The position numbers and the translations under genes are program-made. A stretch of 64,000 nucleotides of DNA from Choricystis sp. odSpoLacu1 (taxonomy: Eukaryota > Chlorophyta > Trebouxiophyceae). The notes below the pieces were generated by a model. It did not search any database, was not told the origin of the DNA, and saw nothing but the letters and a program-made list of their open reading frames with translations. The stretch lies in NCBI GenBank assembly GCA_958009055.1, contig OY253656.1, forward strand, positions 248,001-312,000, read 5' to 3'. Below are positions 33,709 through 42,594 of this stretch, in pieces; the stretch's first letter is position 1, and each line of letters starts with the position of its first letter.

Positions 33709-35388
33709 TCACTGAACCGCACACCGCCCCACCCCACGCGCCGGCGGATCAGGCGGCGCCGTCTCCAAAAACGCTTTCAACCGCGCGCACACCTCGCCAA
33801 ACGCAGGCCGCTCCCCCGGATCCGGCGCCCAGCACGCTTCGACCAGGGCAGCCAGTTCAGAAGGTGGTGGTGGTCTCCGCGCCCGCCTCAGCCCGCGCGT
33901 CGTGCCCGCCGACCCCCACTGCGGGCGCGCGTGCAGCAGCGCGGCGTGGCGGGCTGCATCCAGCGGGTGGGTGCGCCGCCCGTACGGCACGCCACCATCC
34001 ACCAGTTCATACAGGATGATGGCGAACGAGTAGACGTCCACCTTGAAGTTGTAGGGTTCGTGGCGAAAGACTTCGGGGGCCATTTAGCGGTAGGATCCAG
34101 TTTCACCCGTCATGCGGAACACGTCGGCATCCGACCGCGCGGTCCCCGACGGTGCAGCCGTCGCCCCCGGGGACGAGGGCGAGGCGCCGCCCTCCTCGCC
34201 CAGGGCGGCCAGGCCGTCGGCACGGGAGGCGGCTCTGCCCATGACGAGGGTTTTGGAGAGGCCAAAGTCGGCGACCTTGCAGATCCCGTACGCGCGCGCC
34301 GCAGCTTTGGCGTCCACGTGGGGCGGGATGTGGGCCCCCACCTGCAGCAGTAAATTGCCAGGCTTCAAATCCCGGTGCACAATCGGGTTGGGGTGGCGGG
34401 AGTGGAGGTAGAGCAGGCCACGCGCCGTGTCGAGCGCGACTTGGGCTGCACGCCGCGGCGTCGGCAGCTGGGCATCGCCCCGCCGCGCCGCGCGCAGCCA
34501 GTCTGCGACGGAGCCCCCTCTCACAAGCTCGGTGACGAGGGCGAAAGGGGCGGTTCGTGTGACAGCGCCCAAGAATTGAGTGGTGTTGGGGTGGTGCACT
34601 TTTTGAAGGACGTTGAGTTCGGTGCGAAAGTCGCCCACCGCGACTTCATCCGACCGTTTCAACAGCTTGACAGCGATGGGAGCCCCCCCATGCCACGTAG
34701 ACGCGTGAACCGTGCCGAACTCGCCGTCGCCAATGATGGTGCCAACGTGCAAAGCACCAGCCTCGATCTCCCACTCAGGGAGGAGGGCGCTGCCGCCGTC
34801 GCCCCACACGCGGGACGCGCCGGCGAAGCGAGAGGCAGACAGCGGCACCAGCTCCCCGTCCTGCCAGATGCAGCCACCCCGCTGCTGCAGCGCGGCGACG
34901 ACGGCGCCGTGGTCGCCGATCACGGCGTCTTCGAGGGGGGTGCGCTGAAACCGGTCCAGCGCGTTGACAGCGCCTGGGTTGGGGTCACCAGCACAGACAT
35001 CGTCCAGGAGCCAGAGGACGACCGAGTGGGCGCCTTCCGCGGCGGCCAGGTGGAGGGCGGTCCTGGTGGGGGGTGGCTTTGTTTGTTGGCTGCGCACAAA
35101 AAAAGACATCCAGGCCTCTTCCTCCTGTCCCTTCCTTCCACCCGCTCACCTTTTGTCATAGTCTGCCGTGGTCTTCGGGTCCAGCGACCACCCGTCCGCC
35201 ACCGCGCGGCAGCGCTCGACGTCGCCCACCCCTGCAAAAAACAGCAGCTCCGACGCCGCCTGCCTCCGGGCGGCGGACGCGCCGTGGATGGACAGGGAGG
35301 CGGCTGACTTGACGGTGTCTTCAGTCTGCAGGATGAGGGCGGGCGGGGCGTCGGCCTCGGCGAGCGGCGCGTCCGCATGCGTCGGCAT
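33709..35388 (-). CDS. Ankyrin-repeat protein kinase (ILK/Raf-like), interrupted by an in-frame TAA
   Basis: Plant-type tyrosine-kinase-like Ser/Thr kinase. Exons 35388-35150 and 35062-33709, phase 2, joining DYDK to RTALHLAAAEG within the ankyrin repeats. Kinase subdomains: GDGEFGTVHASTWHG loop, IAVKLLKR lysine, IVHRDLKPGNLL catalytic loop, VADFGLSK, then the activation segment. There, RMTGETGSYR is followed by TAA (34086-34084) and then MAPEVFRHEPYNFKVDVYSFA, with the remaining 125 residues intact. Relatives have GSYRYMAPEVF, so TAC or TAT to TAA is a single-base change. No frame shift is involved. As written, the protein would lack the P+1 loop and C-lobe. It could be a sequence error, a null allele or a young pseudogene. 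Confidence 0.85.
34084..34086 (-). other. In-frame TAA within kinase activation segment
   Basis: On the minus strand the codons around it read GSYR-TAA-MAPEVF. The position is normally an aromatic residue (Tyr in the ILK-like kinases). The frame is open on both sides for hundreds of codons. Confidence 0.9.
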
Positions 35389-35571
35389 GGCCGGTCGCGA
35401 GGGGTGGAGAGTCGCGCGAGAGGGCTCTGTGACTAGGTGCAAACGCGCGTAAAGACTAGAGACAGCGTTTGTGCGGAAGAGAGGGGCGCGAGAGGGTCCC
35501 GCCCCCGTCTCGAAAAAAAACAGAAAGCTGAGTTGTCGTGTACAGCGTAAGGCAACAAAACTCTTCTCTCT

Positions 35572-37240
35572 CTACCTACCGCCCCCGCCTCTCCACCCAC
35601 CCCCCTCCACCGTGGATCGGCGCGTGCCTGACGCCGATCCACGCCGTCTGACTCCCCCCGCTGCCGCGATCAGCGCCACGCCACCATCGTCCGACACCGA
35701 CCGCTGGCTGAGCAGGGGCGGGGGCGGCCGCTTGGCGTCGGCCGCGCCCAGCCAGCGCGCCAGCACGGAGGCTGCGTCGGTGGCGGAGGGCGGGTGCGGC
35801 TGCTCAACTCGTGTCACGGCGGCCAGCGTGGCGCCGCCTGCTGCGAGTGTGGTGACCGCCCGCCCTGCGAGCGCAGGTAAAGGCGCGGCGGGGGCGCTGT
35901 CGCCCACCCGCCACACATGCACGACGCCATCCACAGTCAAGGCGACGCCGTGTGTGTCGGTGGCGGCGACCGAGGTGACACGTGAGGTGGTGGCAGCGTC
36001 CGTTCCAACCACAACTCGCCTCGGCGGCGGCGGGGGGGTGCCACCGCACGGCATGCCGACCGTCCACACCCGCCCCAACGCGTCCATCGCCACCGTGAAG
36101 GCGGCGCCTGCCGCCACCCGCACAAAGGGCACGCCGTCTGGGGGGTGGATTGTGTGCAGGGGGGTGAGGCGGGGGGTGGGGGGCGCGGCCGCCGCGGGGG
36201 TTCGTTGTTTAGGCCGCGGCACGCGGGCGCCACCCCAGGTGACGAGGCAGCCACCTGCCGCGATGGCGGCTGTGTGCCAGGAGCCAGCTGCAATGACGGT
36301 CACGGATGAAAGGCCGGCCACGCCGGCGGGCGGGGAAACGAGAGGGTTGGCGCTGCTGCAGCCTTCGCAGTTGCCGGCCAGGCCGTCTCCCCACGTGACC
36401 ACTGTGCCTTCAACCATCAACGCGACTGCGTGCGCAAGGCCAGCCGCGACGGAGATCGCGCGGCTGGGCAGAGGCACGACGCGCGGCGCGCCACCAGCTG
36501 CGATCGGCGGCGCCCCCCACGCCACCACGTCGCCGCCCGCCGTCACCGCCAGGCAGTTCCGCCCACCAGCCGCGATGCATGTGATTGGGGCGCGGTGGGG
36601 CAGCGGCCAACAGGGGAAAAGGAGGCAGGTGGGTGACAGGAAGGCTGGTGGTTGAGAGTTCGATCGTGGCGCCGTGCCGCGCCAAAGCCAGCAGGATGAG
36701 TGGGGCCAGGCCACCACCACCACCACCACCATCCCCGACAGCTACCAACGGGGGCGCTCGCTGGGGCGGCAAGGCCAGCGGCACCGCGACCACGCGGCGG
36801 TCGCTCTGCCCTCCCAGCTTGACCAACACCAGCCCAAACCGGGGCTCCCACCCGGCAGGCGCCACCGGGGACGGCGGCGACGGCGACAGCGACGACCGTC
36901 GGCGTGGGTTGGGTGACGGTGGCGCGGGCGGGGAGGCGGGCGTTTCGCAAGGCGGCCGCGCTGTCGCGGCCGCTTCCAGGGCTGCTACCCACTCGTCCGC
37001 CTCCTGCTTGCTTGTCGCGATCAAAGTGACGCGTGACCTTGCCGCCGCCACCACCACGTCAAACGTGACGTCGTCGCGGCGAGTGACGGCCAGCACACGG
37101 GCGCACGCACGCCACCGCGACCGCCACCCGCGGTGCGCGATCGTCAGCCTGCCGCCGTCGTCCAGCGTCACCCAGCGCGTGGCCGAGGAGGACGGGTGGG
37201 TGGCGTGCCGCTTGGTGAGGAGGGAGATGAGAGGAGGCAT
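35572..37240 (-). CDS. PH domain plus RCC1-repeat protein (one frame break)
   Basis: About 555 residues. The N-terminal PH-like domain (RWVTLDDGGRLTIAHRG, LIATSKQEADEWVAALEAA) suggests membrane phosphoinositide binding. A Pro/Ser-rich linker follows, then RCC1-type repeats (CIAAGGRNCLAVTAGGDVV, AISVAAGLAHAVALMVEG, IAAGSWHTAAIAAGG, VTSVAATDTHGVALTVDG). The PH and RCC1 parts are in different frames; the shift lies near 36590-36620 (one extra base). The combination recalls plant PRAF proteins, but there is no FYVE finger, so this is a shorter architecture. It ends in TAG, one of only two TAG stops in the window. A perfect 11 bp inverted repeat overlaps the last codons (35612-35642). Confidence 0.75.
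35612..35642. repeat. Perfect 11 bp inverted repeat at the 3' end of the RCC1 gene
   Basis: GTGGATCGGCG (35612-35622), nine-base loop, CGCCGATCCAC (35632-35642). It overlaps the last coding codons, ending about 38 bases before the stop codon of the minus-strand gene. Confidence 0.85.
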
Positions 37241-37281
37241 GTGGGGTGTGGGGTTTTTTTTTGGCAGTTATAACTCTTTTT

Positions 37282-38508
37282 TCACTTGACGAACACGCCG
37301 CCCAACACATCTTCCCGCACGTCTCTCGCGTGCGGCATGCCCCCTCTCGCCCCCAACGCCGTCACGTTGGCACCTGCCGCGACGGCGCCCAGCACGGCGG
37401 CCGCGGCGGGGGAAAAGCGGCGCGCGAGGCCGACAGAGAGGCCAGCATTAAACGCGTCCCCCGCACCCGTGGTGTCGACGACGGCGCCCTGCGGCAGGCG
37501 TGCGGCCGACACGGCGGTCAGGCGGACGGGGAGAGGGGAGGTGGCGCCTGGCCACGTGAGGGCCAGGACGCGGGAGGCGACTCCCGGCGCGCCGACGGCG
37601 ACGCCGCCGGGTGAGCGAGCGGCGGGAGGGTCGTCGCCCGGCGCCGCGTCGCGCGCGGACGCCGCGTCCGCGAGGGCGGCGGCAACCGCGGCCTCAGCGT
37701 CCGCTGGCGCGGCAGCTGCATCCTCCGACCGCTCCAGCACGATGGCGCCGTCCGCGCCAAAGGTGGTGGTGAGGAACGCGGCGCGCGGGAGGGATGCGAG
37801 CATCGCTGCGGACGACGCGCCGCGCCCCGCCACCCCCGTCGACCCCTCTGGATACGCCTCCGACGTCGTCACCGCGTCAGCGAGGAGCAGCAAGTCGTCG
37901 AGTCTGTCACGTGGGCGCTCCGCCTCCACCAACACGGGCACGCCTGCCGCGCGCGCGGCTTCAGCGACTGCAAGGGCTGTGTCCGCCAGCCGCCCGTCAA
38001 AGAAGGCGACGCCCGCGGTGGCCACGCCGGCCAGAGGGTTGGCGTCGGTAGGGGCGGTAGCTAAATCCGCGGGTGTGTAGGGCGGGCCAGCGGTGTGTAG
38101 GCAAGTGCGACTGCGGGTGCTTGCATCAATGATCACATAGGTCGAAGGAGATGCCCCTGCCGCCGCCCTCGATAAGTACCGGGTACAAACACCATCGCCC
38201 TCCAGCTCGGTCACGATAGCGGCCGCCGCGCCGTCCGCCCCCACGCGGGAGACGAGGGTGGCGGGGCAGCCGAGGCGGGCCGCCCCGGTCGCAGCATTGG
38301 CGGCGTTGCCGCCACCTTGAGTCGTCAGGGAGCGGGTACGAATTTTATCATCCGGGCGCGGGTAAAAGTCAACGACTGCCAGGTAGTCCACGCCGCACGA
38401 CCCAAAGGCAAAGACGGTCGGTGGGGGGGTGGAGGGTGGGGTGGGGGTGGCGCGCGGCGGGGGCGCGGCGCGAGGCGGAAGGGCGGCGCGGGGGGAGAGG
38501 GGGCGCAT
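37282..38508 (-). CDS. pfkB-family carbohydrate/nucleoside kinase
   Basis: Ribokinase-like sugar or nucleoside kinase, single exon, about 408 residues. Start at 38508 (MRPLSPRAALPPRAAPPPR); the Pro/Ala/Arg-rich leader may be a transit peptide. Signatures: FAFGSCGVDYLAVVDFYPRP at the start of the fold, TQGGGNAANAATGAARLG (pfkB motif 1), and DTTGAGDAFNAGLSVGLA (motif 2 with the catalytic Asp and anion hole). The nearest plant types I know are plastid pfkB kinases of unknown substrate. The spacer to the RCC1 gene is 41 bp. Confidence 0.9.
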   Translation of the reverse strand: MRPLSPRAALPPRAAPPPRATPTPPSTPPPTVFAFGSCGVDYLAVVDFYPRPDDKIRTRSLTTQGGGNAANAATGAARLGCPATLVSRVGADGAAAAIVTELEGDGVCTRYLSRAAAGASPSTYVIIDASTRSRTCLHTAGPPYTPADLATAPTDANPLAGVATAGVAFFDGRLADTALAVAEAARAAGVPVLVEAERPRDRLDDLLLLADAVTTSEAYPEGSTGVAGRGASSAAMLASLPRAAFLTTTFGADGAIVLERSEDAAAAPADAEAAVAAALADAASARDAAPGDDPPAARSPGGVAVGAPGVASRVLALTWPGATSPLPVRLTAVSAARLPQGAVVDTTGAGDAFNAGLSVGLARRFSPAAAAVLGAVAAGANVTALGARGGMPHARDVREDVLGGVFVK

Positions 38509-38649
38509 TGGGCGCTGTTGATGTGGTCGGTGGAACAAGAGGTGCGCAGTGTGTGTGCGCGTGTGCGGTTTGCGATCGCGCGCGGCGCGGCGCGGCCGGG
38601 AGAGACCAGGAAAAACGAGATTGGTTGTTTTGACGTGCCAACACAAAAA

Positions 38650-40269
38650 TCACGCCACTTTGCCACACCTGCACCCGCCCCCCGCCGCCGCCACCGCATC
38701 CGCCGCAGTCATCGCGGGCAATTCGGCTAGTTGGCGGGATACATAGGCCACCTCGCCCTCCAGCACGGAGCCAGGGTGTGCTGCAACAAGAGACGCGACG
38801 TCGGCACGCCCCGCCCACGCCTCCGCCTGCAGCGCCGCCAGAAACAACGCCACCCGTTCGGGCAGCAAGCCGCTACCGTCGGCTGATGCAGTCGCATGCG
38901 CTGCGCACGACGTGGCGTCCGGGTGGGCGGCGGTGAGGCCGGCCTGGACTGCGGCGAAGAGGGGGGTTGCGCGCAGCTCCCTCAACAGCGTCGCGGCCGC
39001 GTCGGTCGGCGCGCACGGCGTGGCGGACGTTCCGCACGCGCCGGGCGGGGGCGGCGGCGGTGAGGACCGGCCGAGGGCGGCGGAGCGTGCTGCCACGAGG
39101 GCAGCGATGGCTGCAGCCGGCGCGGAGGCTGCAACCGCTGCCAAGGCTGCCGCCGCGTCGCTTGTGGGTGCGGACGCCAAGGCGGCGGCAGCACCGCTGC
39201 CGCTTGCAGCCCAGTCGCGTGCGGGCGCGGTCTCAGAGTCGCTGCCACGCGCTAAAGAGAACAGGACGGAGGTGGCGGGGGCCGCCTGCAGCACCATCCA
39301 CCCCCGCGGCTTTCCCGTCGCCGAGTCGGGCGGCCGCATCGCCTCGAACGTGGATTTAAGCGGCAAAAAGTGGGGGGGGAGCTTGAAGCGTGCTGTGTCC
39401 AGTATGAGGACGGATCCGTCGTCGCCACCAGCGGCGCAGTCGTACGCGCCGATGACGGCAAAGTGACCGTCGCCCGTTTGGTTGACGGCGGCGCGCGAGT
39501 AGGACACGATCACGATGCCGCCGCTCCCCGCGGCAGACGCAGCGACGTCCTCCTTGAACGAGTCAAACGATGCGGCGACCGCGGTGGCGTCACCATCCAC
39601 GGGCGGCGGCCGACGCACCATCACGTCGGCCCCGTTGCACCGAGCCAAGCACGCGGCTTGGTCCAGCGTGATGCCCTCCTTCTTCACAGTTTCTAGGGGT
39701 AAACAGCAGTCAAGAAGCGTCTCCGAATAGTACCTCCAAGGCCCCTTCCACACCCTGCGCGGGTCCACCGCCAGCGCGTTCAGCGCCATCGCCAGGCTGG
39801 CCAGGCCGCAGAAAGCGGGTTCATCCTGCGTGTTGAAGTGGGACACCGTGTCGAAAAACACTTCCGCGCCGCCGGTCGCGAGGGCGGACGCAAACATGGC
39901 CCGGCCGGCGGGGGAGGCCAGCGCGACGCCGGGCGGGAGGAGAGGGCGTTTGTAAAAGGTGCGCGACGCCATGGGTGGAGGTGGGTCGGCGGGCGCGGCG
40001 TCACTCGAGTGCCGGTGTGACGACGACGATGCAGCCGCACTGGTGGTGGTGGGGCGCTGGTGGGGTGCGGCACGCGGTGGGTCGGTGGACAGGGGCGCGG
40101 CTTCGCTCGAATGCCGATGCGACGACGACGCGGCCGCTCTGGTGGCAGCTCGCCACTGGCGCGGTGCCGCACGCGGTGGCAAGCAAGCCGAGACAGCGGG
40201 CACGGTGCAGGCTCGGCGTGCGGCTGCCAACGCGAACGGCAGGCGGCCGGGGAAGAGCGCGAACGCCAT
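38650..40269 (-). CDS. PCS: Phytochelatin synthase with N-terminal extension
   Basis: Makes phytochelatins from glutathione and detoxifies cadmium and other metals. Single exon, about 539 residues. The core begins at residue 100 (MASRTFYKRPLLPPG); the catalytic triad is C154 in EPAFCGLASLAM, H269 in TGDGHFAVIG and D291 in VLILDTARFKLPPHF. Other family blocks: VWKGPWRYYSETLLDCC, EGITLDQAACLARCNG. Eukaryotic PCS usually starts right at the core; here a roughly 99-residue Ala/Arg-rich leader precedes it, with two copies of an ASSSHRHSSEAAP-like unit. The C-terminal half is Ala-rich and less conserved, and ends GGGCRCGKVA, a possible metal-binding tail. Translation could instead begin at the internal ATG at 39972. 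Its start codon is 112 bp from that of divergent CCT4. Confidence 0.93.
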   Translation of the reverse strand: MAFALFPGRLPFALAAARRACTVPAVSACLPPRAAPRQWRAATRAAASSSHRHSSEAAPLSTDPPRAAPHQRPTTTSAAASSSSHRHSSDAAPADPPPPMASRTFYKRPLLPPGVALASPAGRAMFASALATGGAEVFFDTVSHFNTQDEPAFCGLASLAMALNALAVDPRRVWKGPWRYYSETLLDCCLPLETVKKEGITLDQAACLARCNGADVMVRRPPPVDGDATAVAASFDSFKEDVAASAAGSGGIVIVSYSRAAVNQTGDGHFAVIGAYDCAAGGDDGSVLILDTARFKLPPHFLPLKSTFEAMRPPDSATGKPRGWMVLQAAPATSVLFSLARGSDSETAPARDWAASGSGAAAALASAPTSDAAAALAAVAASAPAAAIAALVAARSAALGRSSPPPPPPGACGTSATPCAPTDAAATLLRELRATPLFAAVQAGLTAAHPDATSCAAHATASADGSGLLPERVALFLAALQAEAWAGRADVASLVAAHPGSVLEGEVAYVSRQLAELPAMTAADAVAAAGGGCRCGKVA

Positions 40270-40381
40270 GCAAAAACGAAAACCGGCGAACAAGACTGCA
40301 AAAACGAGCCCGACTCTTCCGAAACACACTCTTCGCCGTTCTTTTCTGCTTCTTCCTCCCCCATCCCCGTCTACCCACACG
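40270..40381. promoter_or_regulatory. 112 bp divergent spacer PCS / CCT4
   Basis: The whole distance between the ATGs of phytochelatin synthase (minus) and CCT4 (plus). It is AT-richer than its flanks and pyrimidine-rich on the CCT4 side. It must hold both start sites. Confidence 0.6.
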
Positions 40382-42412
40382 ATGGCGGCCCCCGCGGCGG
40401 CTCCCGCCCCCGCCGCCACCGCTCTGCCCGCCGCGCTGCGGGGCGAGACGTTCAGGTGAGGGAGGGTTGGAAGGAGAGAGAGAGTGTGGCCAGCACCCGT
40501 TTGCTTCTCTGTCTGCGCGCCCTGCCGCCCGCCTTGCCGTCCTGGTCACCAGATCTGAAGCCGCACCGATCGCATGGAGGGCGGCCAGGGGCGGCCGCCC
40601 CCAGATCCTGTGCCTGGGAGGCGGCAGAGAGGCCCGCCGCGCTCTCTCGCTCACCGATGCGTGTCCTTCCCCCCCTCCAGCGACAACACGCGCAAGCTGG
40701 ACGTCCGCACCACCAACATCGAGGCCGCCAAGGCAGTGGCCGACGCTGTGCGCACCAGCCTGGGGCCGCGCGGCATGGACAAGATGGTGAGGGAGGAGGG
40801 AAGGAGAGGAAGAGCGGAAACAACAGATGGGGAGACGAGCGGCCTTTCGATGAAACAACCCCCCCTCCCCTCTCTCAGGTCACCCAACCCAACGGCGACG
40901 TCATCATCACCAACGACGGCGCCACCATCCTCAACACCATGGCCGTGTCCCAGCCCGCCGCCAAGATGCTGGTGGAGCTGGCCAAGGCGCAGGACGCGGC
41001 GGCGGGGGATGGTACGACAACCGTGACCGTGGTTGCTGGCGCCCTCCTGGCCGCCGCCGCCAAGCTGCTGCGCCGCGGCATGCACCCCACCGCCATCTCG
41101 GACGGGTTTGCGGCGGCCGCCGTCGCCGCCCTGGCCGCGGTGGACGGGTTGGGGGCCCCCGTGGACGCGGACGACCGCACCGCGCTCGCGCGCGCTGCCG
41201 CGACGTCGCTCTCCTCCAAAGTCGTCTCCCAGCACGCCTCCCTGCTGGCCCCCATGGCGGTGGACGCCGTGCTGGCGGTGAGGGACCCGGAGCGGTCGGA
41301 CGCGGTGGACATGCGGGACGTGCGCGTGGGTAAGTGTTGGTTGGGGAGGGAGAAGGGAGAGAGAGGGTTGAGACCCAAACAAAACACGCTCACCCCACCA
41401 CCCCTCCTCACTCCCAGTCTCCAAACTCGGCGGCACCATCGACGACTCCCGCCTCATCGACGGCCTCGTGTTCGACCAGTCGGCCGCAAAGTCGGCGGGG
41501 GGGGCGACCCGCATCGAAAACGCGAAAGTGGGGTTGATCCAGTTTTGCGTGTCGCCGCCAAAGACCGACATTGAGAACTCGGTCGTCGTCGGCGACTATG
41601 CCGCCATGGACCGCGTCCTGCGCGATGAACGCAACCACATTCTCTCCCTCGTCAAGCGCATCAAGGCGGCAGGGTGCAACGTGCTGCTGGTGCAGAAGAG
41701 CATTCTGCGGGATGCTACCACTGACCTGGCGCTCCACTATTTTGCCAAGGCAAAGATCCTCGTGGTGCGCGACGTCGAGCGCGACGAGATCGAGCTCGTC
41801 TCCAAAGCCCTGGGCGCCCGCCCCGTCGCCCACATCGACGGCTTCACCCCCGACAAACTGGGGTCGGCCGCCCTGGTGGAGGAGGTGAGCCTGGGGCCGG
41901 GTGGGCGGGTGGTGCAGGTGACGGGCGTCGCGCGCCCCGGCCGCACGGCCTGCGTCCTCCTGCGCGCCTCCAACGCCCTCATGCTGGACGAAGCCGCCCG
42001 CTCCCTGCACGACGCCATGTGCGTCATTCGGTGCCTGGTGGTGAAGCCCGCCCTCGTCCCCGGGGGTGGGGCGGCCGAGGCGGAGGCGAGCGTCGCGCTG
42101 GCTCGCTGGTCCAAAACGCAGACGGGGGCGGCCGCGGTGTGTGGTGCCGCGTTTGCTGACGCGCTCGACGTCATCCCCTACACCCTGGCCGAGAATGCCG
42201 GCCTCAACCCCATCGACGTCGTGTCCGAGCTGCGCGCCCGCCACGCGGCGGGCGAGTCGGGGGCGGGCGTCGACGCGCGGCGCGGGGGTGTGCGCGACCT
42301 CTCCGTTGATGGCGTGGTTCAACCCCTGCTCGTGTCCCGGTCCGCCCTGGCCCTGGCGTCCGAGTGTGTGCGCATGATTCTCAAGATTGACGACATTGTG
42401 CCGACGCGGTGA
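40382..42412 (+). CDS. CCT4: TCP-1/CCT chaperonin, delta subunit
   Basis: Subunit of the cytosolic chaperonin that folds actin and tubulin. Exons 40382-40455, 40681-40786, 40879-41329 and 41418-42412, all phases consistent. Group II chaperonin motifs: [41 protein letters not shown], and the delta-type run [67 protein letters not shown] and [14 protein letters not shown] lie near the C-terminus. About 540 residues. The intron after exon 1 (225 bp) is longer than the others. Confidence 0.93.
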
Positions 42413-42594
42413 AATGTTGTTTTTTTGGGGGGGGGGGGGGGGGGAGAGAGAGAGGGAAGATAAGGGCGGGGGCGGAGCGGTGAGAGAGAAAAAGTTTTTT
42501 CTGTCGGGGGCAGTCCTGCAAACACGCCAACCGACCAACCGAATGCTACAGCAGAAAAAAACAAACACAATACACACAAAACACACTCTCCCAA
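42413..42594. other. Convergent spacer CCT4 / MutS2 with long G run
   Basis: 182 bp. After the CCT4 stop comes a T6 run and then about 17 G (42428-42444), followed by GA repeats. On the minus strand this is a C-rich tract at the far 3' end of MutS2. Confidence 0.7.

Noticed and set aside
34084..34086. Reassignment of TAA to Tyr in this organism
   Set aside because: It is the only internal TAA I found in about thirty genes, and TAG still serves as a stop; a point change is simpler.
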